NCBI GenBank assembly: GCA_007125845.1
Contig: SLCK01000023.1
Coordinates: forward strand, 118,328 to 182,327
DNA length: 64,000 bases
From: Gemmatimonadota bacterium
GTDB taxonomy: Bacteria > Gemmatimonadota > Gemmatimonadetes > Longimicrobiales > Gaopeijiaceae
Reading direction: 5' to 3'
Shown: positions 53,713 through 61,658 of the stretch, one piece after another
How positions within the stretch are numbered: the first letter of the stretch is position 1
Layout of the letters: the number at the start of each line of letters is the position of its first letter
Program-made: the position numbers and the translations under genes
Notes under the pieces: model-generated
The model's database searches: none
Seen by the model: only the letters and a program-made list of their open reading frames with translations
Told to the model about the DNA's origin: nothing

Positions 53713-56646
53713 GTGGCCGAAGTTGATCTATCAGACTCCGTGCTGGCGACGCTGAGCCCGAACGGTTCGGCGCGGGAGGCGGAGCGCCGCTTGCACGAGC
53801 TTGGGGTCAGCGGTGCTGGCCTGATGGACCACCTGGCCCGGTGGGGCGAGCGATCCGAGGTCCAGGAGCGCTGGCGCGACTGGGAGTCGGTTCGCAGCCG
53901 GAGTGAGATCCTGCTCAGACTCGAGATGCTCTGCAGGGTCGGCAGCGTCGATCCAGCTCTGGACGCCTTCCTCTTCTTCTTCTTTCGGTCCTCCGACCCC
54001 TCGCTCTATCAGGCGGCCGCCCTCGCGCTCGGTCGCCATATCCCGGCGCACACAACTCTGGCGGAGGAGTTCGACCGATACGTCCACGGTCGAGGCGGAG
54101 ACCACTCCGATCTTCTGCGAGTGCTGGGCAGCAGGTTTGCTCGGCGAATCCTTCTGACTCGATGCAGACTTCCCGGGGCCAGGGTGGGAGGCGGGCTGCT
54201 CCCTTCCCCGGAGCGGTTGGGTCCGGACCTCTCCGGTGCCGACCTCGCGGTCCTCTTGCTCGCTGCGGACTGGATCGTGAGGGATGGACGACGCGAAGCG
54301 GTGTCCCGAGTGGTGCCGCAGCTCATCGATCGGGTTGTGGGAGGTCCGCTCGCTCAGGCCGACCGGACGCTCGCCGCCCGGTTCTCGAGCCTTCTCGTCA
54401 CCCTCCTGAAGAACGGTGCCGCTGAGCCGGCCTGGATCTACGACCGATGGTCGGAGGGCGCTGGCATGGTCGTGGCCGCCGGCGGCCGGGGAGTCGGGGT
54501 AGGGGACCTCACCCGGCGCCTCCGTTGCCTCGACGAGCTGGCCCGCGGGCGTGCAGGTCTCGAAGCTGCCGCGCCGGGAAACGGGGAAGGCAGCGCTGCC
54601 TCCGAAGGATCCGGGTGGCTCTGGAGTGAGTTCCTCCCGGACCGCATCGTGGCGTGGCGGGCCTATCTCGGGGACAGTGCTGTGACGAAGCTCGAGACAA
54701 GGAGGCGGTGTCGACGCGAGGTCAGCGACACGCTCGGGCTCATCGGGGATCCGGACGCCTGGATGGTGCCTCCGGCGGAAGACCGGTCCCTGAGCCTCTT
54801 CACCCTCCTCGACCCGCTCCTGCCCCGTCGATTGGGAGCGGGCGAGCTCGACGAGCTCGTCGGGGAGGCCGGTCCGGCGGAGTCCGACGCCGCGGAAGAG
54901 CGGTTGACCGAGCAGGCTCTCGTTCGATTTCTGGCCTGCGAGGGAAGGAGGGGACTTGGCCTGCTCGACTCTGGCCTCCTCCACCGGCTCGGAGCTGACG
55001 CGCTCGTCGCCGTGCTCCGCATCAGTCCGAGCGCCGGGCTCATCCCCGTGCTCGCAGATGCGCTCGAGCACCGCTTCCGGCTCGAGCTCGCGATGCGTCC
55101 GGAGTTCGATCCCGAAGCCTTCCTCCTGCGACTCGCTGCGGGGAGTCCGCCTCCGACCCTCTTCGGAGCCGCTCGCGAAGTGGCGGAGGGACGCGTCTAC
55201 GCCGATCCCGACGGGACCCACTTTCCCCTCGACGCCTGGCTCGCCTTCCTGGAAGGCGGCGAAGTATCCCCTCCTTCCGGAGGGGAAACAGAGCGCCTTC
55301 GAGTGGAGCTGCGAGACGCGTGTACCGGACTCGATCTGGAGGGAGATCTCGCGGACCGGCTCCACCGCTTCGCGGGCCTTCTCGCAGAGGGGAGCGAATC
55401 CGGAAACGGTGAGACGGGAGGACGCGGGCTCGTGCCCCGATTCGTCGGTCGAATCGATCCCGGTGCCGAGCTTCCGCTCAGCCCCGTCGCCGGCATCCTC
55501 GGCCGGATGGCCGCCGAGGTGAACCCAAGGGGACGCGAGCAGGTGAGGCGGCTCCGGTCGCTCCTCATCGATCTTCGTCCCGAGGCGGAAACTCTGCGGC
55601 GACGTCTGCGCGAGGCGCTGCCCCCGATGGAGGTCGAGCTGCTCGACCGGGCATTCGGCCAAACATTGGGTCTCCTGGAGATGGCGGTGGACGCCTTCTC
55701 CCTCGTGGAGGGAAGGGAGGGACGCGGGCATCGACCCGGAACGGACGTGGAGCGGGTTATCTCCCACCTGAGCCGGATCCCCGATCCGGGCGTGCGGATC
55801 GCCGCCGTCTCCCTCCTCTGGCGTGAGATCGGAGGGGATCTCGGGATCTCCGAGGGAGTCGCGCGGCTCTCCTCTTCCCGGGAGTGGGGTCGAGCCCTCG
55901 ACACTCTCCATTGGGCAGTCCGCAAGGGAGCGTCCCTCGACGTGGAGACGCGCGAGGTGTGGGGGCGTGCAGTGGCCGAGTCGTGGCTCACGCTCGCGCG
56001 GGGAGCGCTCGAGGCAGGTCATCCTCACCGACTGCGCAGGATCTTGAACGAACCCGCTCTCCTCCCCCTGGCCACGCGTGAGGAGCATCTTCGCTTCCTC
56101 GACGACGCCCGGAGATGGTTCCTGGACGTGTACCGGCCCCGGGATGCCGCCCGAGTCCTGCACCTTCATCAGGTGGCGGCGGGGGGAGAAGGCGCCTTCG
56201 CGCGCCTGCGAACGCTTCCCCTCTTCGTGGGGCACTACGGGCCGGTGTGGATCGCGCTCCTAGTGGGTGCCATCCTCATGCTCGACTTCGGTGACGCCTG
56301 GACCGCCATGGCTGAGGTTGGAGACGTACGCGGGGTGGGGTACACCGTCGCGCTCGGGCTGGCGGGAGCTTTTGCGTACGTCACCTTCGACCTGCAGCGG
56401 CGAATCCGGCCGGCGCCGGAGGACTCACGGTGGATGGCCTTCGGCGGAACCGTGGCGCGCGCGTCGGCGTTCATTCTCGTGTGCGCGAGCTACACGGCGC
56501 TCATCACCTCGGGACTCTGGCTGCTCCTCTCCGAGACTGAGCAGGTCGTTCGGGGCCCGGGCGCCCCCCTCCACGTCGCGGTCTGGACCGGATTTGCCCT
56601 CTTCATCGGTGTCTTCTTCGGGCTCGTGGCCAAGCACGCGGATTGA
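53713..56646 (+). CDS. Large unknown protein with C-terminal membrane domain
   Basis: 977 residues, not recognised. GTG 53713 has GGAGG eight bases upstream; the open frame continues to 53050 but inside the antisense strand of another gene. Residues 1-840 are soluble, acidic and almost entirely alpha-helical (HEAT/armadillo-like leucine and arginine pattern), with a Gly-rich linker at about 290-305. From residue 845 four hydrophobic helices follow (PVWIALLVGAILMLDF, VGYTVALGLAGAFAYVTF, VARASAFILVCASYTALI, AVWTGFALFIGVFFGLV). Monocistronic and close to rnpB. A large adapter or channel-like protein is a guess. Confidence 0.7.
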   Translation: MAEVDLSDSVLATLSPNGSAREAERRLHELGVSGAGLMDHLARWGERSEVQERWRDWESVRSRSEILLRLEMLCRVGSVDPALDAFLFFFFRSSDPSLYQAAALALGRHIPAHTTLAEEFDRYVHGRGGDHSDLLRVLGSRFARRILLTRCRLPGARVGGGLLPSPERLGPDLSGADLAVLLLAADWIVRDGRREAVSRVVPQLIDRVVGGPLAQADRTLAARFSSLLVTLLKNGAAEPAWIYDRWSEGAGMVVAAGGRGVGVGDLTRRLRCLDELARGRAGLEAAAPGNGEGSAASEGSGWLWSEFLPDRIVAWRAYLGDSAVTKLETRRRCRREVSDTLGLIGDPDAWMVPPAEDRSLSLFTLLDPLLPRRLGAGELDELVGEAGPAESDAAEERLTEQALVRFLACEGRRGLGLLDSGLLHRLGADALVAVLRISPSAGLIPVLADALEHRFRLELAMRPEFDPEAFLLRLAAGSPPPTLFGAAREVAEGRVYADPDGTHFPLDAWLAFLEGGEVSPPSGGETERLRVELRDACTGLDLEGDLADRLHRFAGLLAEGSESGNGETGGRGLVPRFVGRIDPGAELPLSPVAGILGRMAAEVNPRGREQVRRLRSLLIDLRPEAETLRRRLREALPPMEVELLDRAFGQTLGLLEMAVDAFSLVEGREGRGHRPGTDVERVISHLSRIPDPGVRIAAVSLLWREIGGDLGISEGVARLSSSREWGRALDTLHWAVRKGASLDVETREVWGRAVAESWLTLARGALEAGHPHRLRRILNEPALLPLATREEHLRFLDDARRWFLDVYRPRDAARVLHLHQVAAGGEGAFARLRTLPLFVGHYGPVWIALLVGAILMLDFGDAWTAMAEVGDVRGVGYTVALGLAGAFAYVTFDLQRRIRPAPEDSRWMAFGGTVARASAFILVCASYTALITSGLWLLLSETEQVVRGPGAPLHVAVWTGFALFIGVFFGLVAKHAD

Positions 56647-56669
56647 CCCGGACCAGCTGCGTTGGCCCC

Positions 56670-56698
56670 TTTACCCGGGTCGGGGGTGGTGGTAGACT
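56670..56698 (+). promoter_or_regulatory. Candidate promoter of rnpB
   Basis: TTTACC (56670-56675) and TAGACT (56693-56698) are 17 bp apart, predicting a start near 56705, about 35 bases before the P1 stem of RNase P RNA. Confidence 0.4.
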
Positions 56699-56739
56699 TC
56701 GGATCTCGCGCCAGGGAGCGACATCGTTCCCGTGCGGGA

Positions 56740-57127
<388 letters not shown>

Positions 57128-57162
57128 ATCCGGCGGGGGGCCGCCTCCTGCCAGTGTTTTGC

Positions 57163-57236
57163 GCGCCCGTAGCTCAGTTGGATAGAGCGTCGGCCTCCGG
57201 AGCCGAAGGTCACAGGTTCGAATCCTGTCGGGCGCA
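57163..57236 (+). tRNA. tRNA-Arg (CCG)
   Basis: Acceptor stem GCGCCCG/CGGGCGC, D arm AGCTCAGTTGGATAGAGC, anticodon stem TCGGC/GCCGA with loop CTCCGGA (anticodon CCG), T loop TTCGAAT. Discriminator A, no encoded CCA. Its 3' end is repeated about 73 bp downstream. Confidence 0.95.
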
Positions 57237-57263
57237 TAGCTGCAGTACAGCCGTGAAGGCAGC
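57222..57263 (+). repeat. Direct repeat, copy 1 (overlaps tRNA-Arg 3' end)
   Basis: 42 bases starting ATCCTGTCGGGCGC and running through the T stem and acceptor end of tRNA-Arg into the flank. The same sequence, with one change, is at 57295-57336. A tRNA 3' end is the common target of integrases, so this looks like an att-type repeat or the trace of a small excision or duplication. Confidence 0.9.
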
Positions 57264-57294
57264 ACGACAGGATCTGCGAAGCGAAGCGGAGCTC

Positions 57295-57336
57295 ATCCTG
57301 TCGGGCGCATAGCTGCAGTACAGCCGCGAAGGCAGC
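57295..57336 (+). repeat. Direct repeat, copy 2
   Basis: Second copy of the 42-base tRNA-Arg 3' end repeat, 41 of 42 identical to 57222-57263. Only 31 bases lie between the copies. The stretch 57337-57596 after it holds no gene I can support; a minus-strand open frame there (upstream part MQEEAEKFPEGVGPEDRKG) may be a remnant. Confidence 0.9.
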
Positions 57337-57595
57337 CCTTCTCGAGGGCTCCTCGCCCTTCGACTCGGTTGGATCGGCGTGGGGGTCAGCGGTCGACACG
57401 CGCTGTCATCCCACGGAGTCGCAGCTCCCCGTGACGGTAGTCCCCTCGAGAGCCTGTTCGACCTCACCTCAAAGACCCGGTTCACCTGGTCCGCCAGGTC
57501 CTGGAACCCCTTCCGGTCCTCCGGGCCTACCCCTTCCGGGAACTTCTCTGCCTCCTCCTGCATCGTTCCATTTGAAGGGCACAAGCATCACCACG

Positions 57596-57610
57596 TTGAC
57601 CGATCGGTCA
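57596..57610 (+). promoter_or_regulatory. TetR-type palindromic operator over a -35 element
   Basis: TGACCGATCGGTCA (57597-57610) is a perfect 14-bp palindrome of the form bound by many TetR-family repressors. It overlaps TTGACC (57596-57601), a good -35, with a weak CGAAAT -10 at 57619-57624. It lies 20 bp before the zinc-finger gene. No TetR gene is in the window. Confidence 0.45.
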
Positions 57611-57630
57611 GCACGATACGAAATGACACG

Positions 57631-57897
57631 ATGCACGAACCCATGAAGATCAAACGCTGTGAGGATGCGCTGCGCATGCTGGCGGCGCACCTGGACGGCG
57701 AGCTCGACGAAGCCAACCATGCCGAGGTCGAGCGCCACCTTGCCCGGTGCAAGAGCTGCTACTCCCGCGCGGAGTTCGAGCGGCGACTCAGGGCGAAGCT
57801 CACAGAGGTGGGAAGAGTCGAGCCGAGGTCCGAGTTCCAGAGCCGGATCCGGCACCTCATCGAACGCTATGCGGGGGGCGAGCCCACCTCGGACTGA
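57631..57897 (+). CDS. Zinc-finger (zf-HC2, anti-sigma-like) small protein
   Basis: 88 residues. MLAAHLDGELDEANHAEVERHLARCKSC, given in parts (LAAHLDGELDEANHAEV, HLARCKSC), is the H-x3-C-x2-C zinc-binding anti-sigma (ZAS) pattern. There is no membrane helix. ATG 57631 or 57643. No sigma gene lies beside it; instead a methyltransferase follows after 64 bp. Confidence 0.72.
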   Translation: MHEPMKIKRCEDALRMLAAHLDGELDEANHAEVERHLARCKSCYSRAEFERRLRAKLTEVGRVEPRSEFQSRIRHLIERYAGGEPTSD

Positions 57898-57961
57898 GGG
57901 ACCGTTTCGGCCCCCCCCTACGATTCGCATCCCCCCACGACCCCAACCAGGAGGATTCCAG

Positions 57962-58747
57962 ATGGTCGTCATCACCTCAGACCAGCGAGGCGTGCTTCTC
58001 GACGCTGTCCGCTCCATGTACACGGCGGTGGCCAACCAGCCCGAGGAGGAATACCACTTCCCAACTGGGCGCCGAGCCTGCGAGTACGTGGGATACCCGG
58101 CGGATCAGCTCGACCGCATCCCTCCCGCGGCAATCGAATCGTTCGCCGGGGTCGGCTACCCTTTCGCAGCGAACGTCATCCGGAAAGGGGACACCGTATT
58201 GGACATCGGCTCGGGATCGGGCACCGATGCGCTGCTGGCAGCGATCCTCACTGGACCCGAGGGGAAGGTATTCGCCCTGGACATGACCCGGGCCATGCGC
58301 GAGAAGTGTCAGCAGAACGCCGAGCGTATGGGTCTGGAGAATGTCGAGGTCGTCGACGGCACCGCGGAGGAGATCCCGCTGACGGACGCATCCGTAGACG
58401 TGGTGACGAGCAATGGCGTCATCAATCTGGTCCCGGACAAGGCCAGGGCGATGCAGGAGATTCACCGGGTGCTCAAGCCCGGCGGCCGGATGCAGATCAG
58501 CGACATCATGGTACGAGACATGCCTTCCGACAACTGCCGAGCGCAGCCCCAGCTCTGGGCGGAGTGCATCGTAGGTGCGACGACCGAAGCCGACTACATG
58601 GACAAGGTCCGGGAGGCCGGACTCGTCGAGCCGCGACGCATTCAGGAGCTCGACTACTTCGCGGCCAGCACCAGCGATTCGACCCGCAAGACTGCGGCTG
58701 GTTTCGGGGCCCACTCCGTGACGTTCTCGGCGGTCAAGCGCGGCTGA
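57962..58747 (+). CDS. SAM-dependent methyltransferase, arsenite methyltransferase-like
   Basis: 261 residues. SAM-binding VLDIGSGSGTDALLAA, then VEVVDGTAEEIPLTDASVDVV and the motif-III-like VLKPGGRMQISDIM. Two cysteines (DNCRAQ and WAECIVGA) lie where ArsM-type enzymes bind arsenite, but the N-terminal third is not clear. AGGAGG lies eight bases upstream of ATG 57962. It could also be a general small-molecule methyltransferase. Confidence 0.72.
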   Translation: MVVITSDQRGVLLDAVRSMYTAVANQPEEEYHFPTGRRACEYVGYPADQLDRIPPAAIESFAGVGYPFAANVIRKGDTVLDIGSGSGTDALLAAILTGPEGKVFALDMTRAMREKCQQNAERMGLENVEVVDGTAEEIPLTDASVDVVTSNGVINLVPDKARAMQEIHRVLKPGGRMQISDIMVRDMPSDNCRAQPQLWAECIVGATTEADYMDKVREAGLVEPRRIQELDYFAASTSDSTRKTAAGFGAHSVTFSAVKRG

Positions 58748-58760
58748 TCGGGCGCGCGCT

Positions 58761-58817
58761 GCACACCTCCACCGCGGGGGACGCTCCACGAGGGCGGCCT
58801 CCGCGGTCGTGGTGTGC
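58761..58817 (+). terminator. Strong hairpin after the methyltransferase gene
   Basis: Arms 58761-58777 and 58801-58817 pair over 14 of 17 positions with a 3-bp internal loop and a 23-base loop. There is no T-tract, so it may protect the RNA 3' end or act with Rho. It opens the 444-bp gap 58748-59191, which otherwise holds only a TATAAG-like -10 at 59017-59022. Confidence 0.45.
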
Positions 58818-59191
58818 GATGAATCGCCACACTCGCTAGAAACGACCCCTGGCGATCGTCGAGCCACCACGCGGGCCCGCTCCTCACCACTTCGTGGGCT
58901 TGTGAGGATCCCTCGCGGTCCACGGCCTCCCGAGAAGTCGAGGCGAGCCTCCCCTTCCGCTGCTTCGGTCACTTCTCACGAATACCTGGAAAGAGGGCTG
59001 CCATTCGGCCGGGTAGTATAAGATGCCGTAGATACCTGTTTCAGGGATATGCACGCCACGCATTCGTCGTCGTGCGCGGAGGAGTCCGATCGCCCACAGT
59101 TGGAGGCGGCCCCTGCCGGGCCCGCTTCCAAGCGGGTGCGAGGGCGCCTGACATGGGATCAAATCCGGGACCGGGTTCCCGAGAGGCGCTG

Positions 59192-59746
59192 ATGGTGCCG
59201 AAGACCCCGAAGCAAGGTCCTGGGGCGTTCGTGAGGGTGGTGCCCCTTTGGATGGCGCTCGCCATGCTCGGGTCGTCGGCCGAGGCCCAAGCGCCATTGG
59301 ATGATCCCGGGAAAGCTGGGCGCGAGGCCGATGTGCTCGTGCAGCCGGCGAAGCTCGACGTGCACGAGGTGACGCTCGAGACGGCGCTTCGAGAGTTGGA
59401 GGTAGCCACCGGCATTCCGATTGCATACAGCCCTTCCCGGCTGCCTGGAAACCGGATCGTCAGTTGCCGGTGCAGCGATACGACGGTGGAGGCAGCGGTC
59501 CGCTGGCTGCTTTCCGGGACCGGAATGGAAGCGGTGGTTCTCGTGGGACACCTCATCATCCGCGAGCAGCCAGTACGGCTCGACCCTGTTCAACCAACGG
59601 GACCATCGTCGATGTGGGCGTTCGCAGCGACCAACCCTCGGGCGAGAAGGTCCTCGGAGACCATTGTCCTGGCGTCCGCAGAATGGACGCCAGGGCTGGC
59701 GTTGGGACGAGGGAAGGTCGACGTCACGCTCTCGCCGAGATTGTGA
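59192..59746 (+). CDS. Stand-alone STN-domain protein
   Basis: 184 residues. Basic N terminus and signal peptide (to about 33, ending SSAEAQA), then one STN (secretin/TonB N-terminal) domain: LDVHEVTLETALRELEVATG, IAYSPSRLPG, CRCSDTTVEAAVRWLLSGTG, LIIRE. The STN of the SusC-like receptor at 61659 has the same C-x-C-x-D-x-T-V and GTG layout. The TonB plug and barrel that normally follow are missing; the tail is unrelated. GAGAGG precedes ATG 59192. It overlaps the frame of the sigma gene's possible upstream start. Confidence 0.7.
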   Translation: MVPKTPKQGPGAFVRVVPLWMALAMLGSSAEAQAPLDDPGKAGREADVLVQPAKLDVHEVTLETALRELEVATGIPIAYSPSRLPGNRIVSCRCSDTTVEAAVRWLLSGTGMEAVVLVGHLIIREQPVRLDPVQPTGPSSMWAFAATNPRARRSSETIVLASAEWTPGLALGRGKVDVTLSPRL

Positions 59747-59853
59747 AACACATGACTCTGTCCGAACTGCGGGAGCGGGTGGCCCGTCCGGTCAGTCGGC
59801 GCGAGGGCCCAAGTGCGGGAGGCTCGCCCCTGCCTGGGCGAGCGGACGCTGCC

Positions 59854-60471
59854 ATGCCACCAGAGCAGACTACGGCAGAGGATCGCTCGCTCATGGAGCG
59901 GATCCACGCCGGAGATCCCAGTGCGCTGGACGCGGTCCTCGAAAAGTACTGGTCGCGGCTGGTCTCCTACGCCGATCGGCTTCTGTTGGATCGGGATGCT
60001 GCCGAAGACATCGTCCAGGAGGCGATGCTTCGCCTCTGGAAGCAGAGGTCCCATTGGACGCCGAGCCAGCAACTTCAAGCCTATCTCTACCGAATCATCC
60101 GGAACCTGTCCCTCAACGAGCGGATGAAGAGGGAGGTCCGCCGCGACTGGGCTCACAAGAAGCGTCGTGAGCCGCGAGCCGGTGCCCCAAGCCCTCTTGA
60201 TCTGGCGGAACGAGCCGAGTTGCGAGAAGTCCTCGACCGCGCGATCGAGGCCCTGCCTGCAAGAAGAAGGGAGATCTTCATCCTCTCCCGCTACCATCGG
60301 CATACCTACCAACAGATCGCGGAGATCCTGGAAATAGCTCCCCAGACCGTGGCGAACCAGATGAGCGCCGCGCTCGATGAGCTCCGAGTGCGCCTGCGGC
60401 CGCAACTGGATTCCTTCGCGCGCGGGACCCTGCCAGGCAGTCCCCGTCGCCCACCGGGCGGGCCTGACTGA
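59854..60471 (+). CDS. ECF sigma factor, FecI-like
   Basis: 205 residues from ATG 59854. Region 2 (LMERIHAGDPSALDAVLEKY, LLLDRDAAEDIVQEAMLRLWKQR) and region 4 (LREVLDRAIEALPARRREIF, YQQIAEILEIAPQTVANQMS) are both present. Other starts, GTG 59743 (overlapping the STN stop) and ATG 59752, would add an atypical leader. It is followed by FecR, forming a cell-surface signalling module. Confidence 0.88.
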   Translation: MPPEQTTAEDRSLMERIHAGDPSALDAVLEKYWSRLVSYADRLLLDRDAAEDIVQEAMLRLWKQRSHWTPSQQLQAYLYRIIRNLSLNERMKREVRRDWAHKKRREPRAGAPSPLDLAERAELREVLDRAIEALPARRREIFILSRYHRHTYQQIAEILEIAPQTVANQMSAALDELRVRLRPQLDSFARGTLPGSPRRPPGGPD

Positions 60472-60638
60472 ACGGTCCAGGATCAGTGCCGGCGGTAGAG
60501 TTTTTGGGCTGAACTGTTGACCTATCCAGAAGGGCACGGCACCAGCGCTCTCGTTGCGTGCCAGAGCAATCGCAGGCAGGGGCCGCCAAGGCCGGTCGAG
60601 CCTGAGTTCCACTCCGGACGAGCGAAGGAACGCGCGCC

Positions 60639-61598
60639 ATGGACGAATTGATCATCCGCGAACTTGACGGTCGAACGACGCCCGAGGAGCTGGAGGAGTT
60701 GGCCGGCTGGCGATCGACCTCTGAGGAGTCCGAGCGGCGCTACGAGGACATCCGTGCCCTCTGGGCCCTCACGGGGATGCGCCGTGAACTCGATCCGATC
60801 CTCGAGGCCCCGTCCGCGGCAGAAATCCTCGAGTCCACTACCGAGCCTTCAGTTCGGACCTGGCCCGGTCGCCCCTTGGTGAGGCGCGCCGTGGCGGTAG
60901 CGGCCGCAGTGATCATGGGATTCGCCGTCGGCCACCTGGGCCAGGGGCGCCTGGCACCGGAGGCAACTGTGCACTCCGAATTCCGGACCGGTCCGAACGA
61001 ACTTCTAACGGCGGTGCTGGAGGACGGGAGTGTGGCGCGTCTGGGTCCGAATACGACCCTGCGAGTGACAATGGGAGAAGGGGCCCGGCAGGGGGAGCTG
61101 AACGGGAGGGCTTTCTTCGCAGTCGCCCGCGATCCCAGTCGGCCCTTCGGGCTCCAGACGCCGGAGGGCGAAGTGACGGTCCTCGGTACCCGATTCGAGG
61201 TTGATACCGGGCGGAGCTCCCTCCGCCTCCTCGTCGTGGATGGGCTGGTCGCGCTCTCGTCAGGGGGGACCCAAACCAAGCTGCGGGCAGGGGATCTGGG
61301 CGAGGCTTCTCGAGGCAGGGTGCCCTCAATCACCCGCGTCGAGGTGCCGGAGGCTCTCCTGGACTGGATGGGCACATGGATGGCCTTCGAGGCAACGCCC
61401 CTCCACCGGGTGGCGAAGGAGCTGGAGGTTCGCCTGGGAATCCAGGTGGAGATCGCGGATCCGGCCATCGCCGACCGAACCTTCAGCGGATGGTTCTCTG
61501 AGCAGGATCGGGACCAGATGCTCACCATGATCTGCCGGGTGGCCGAGCTGCGGTGCACGCAATTGGAGGATCGGGTCCTGATGGAGGATTGGACCTAG
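60639..61598 (+). CDS. FecR-type anti-sigma factor
   Basis: 319 residues. N-terminal helical sigma-binding part (LDGRTTPEELEELAGW), one membrane helix (about residues 82-100, VRRAVAVAAAVIMGFAVG), then the FecR domain (VLEDGSVARLGPNTTLRV, ARQGELNGRAFFAVARD, VTVLGTRFEV) and a C-terminal DUF4974-like part (LHRVAKELEVRLGIQVEI). It would pass the signal from the receptor to the sigma factor. Confidence 0.88.
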   Translation: MDELIIRELDGRTTPEELEELAGWRSTSEESERRYEDIRALWALTGMRRELDPILEAPSAAEILESTTEPSVRTWPGRPLVRRAVAVAAAVIMGFAVGHLGQGRLAPEATVHSEFRTGPNELLTAVLEDGSVARLGPNTTLRVTMGEGARQGELNGRAFFAVARDPSRPFGLQTPEGEVTVLGTRFEVDTGRSSLRLLVVDGLVALSSGGTQTKLRAGDLGEASRGRVPSITRVEVPEALLDWMGTWMAFEATPLHRVAKELEVRLGIQVEIADPAIADRTFSGWFSEQDRDQMLTMICRVAELRCTQLEDRVLMEDWT

Positions 61599-61658
61599 GC
61601 AGCGAACGTGGAAGCGATGTCGACGTTTGAGGCACTCACAGGGAGGAGGCGATCTGAA

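Noticed and set aside
53731..56235. 834-codon minus-strand open frame opposite the large membrane protein
   Set aside because: It is rich in Glu, Arg, Gly and Pro with no domain pattern and mirrors the third-position GC of the sense gene.
57210..57399. Minus-strand open frames reading RIRTCDLRLRRPTLYPTELR and similar across tRNA-Arg
   Set aside because: This is the well-known false protein made by translating a tRNA gene; the tRNA explains the sequence.
57337..57596. Minus-strand open frame beginning near 57584
   Set aside because: Its first third looks protein-like, but it runs into the tRNA and has no family match; at most a remnant.
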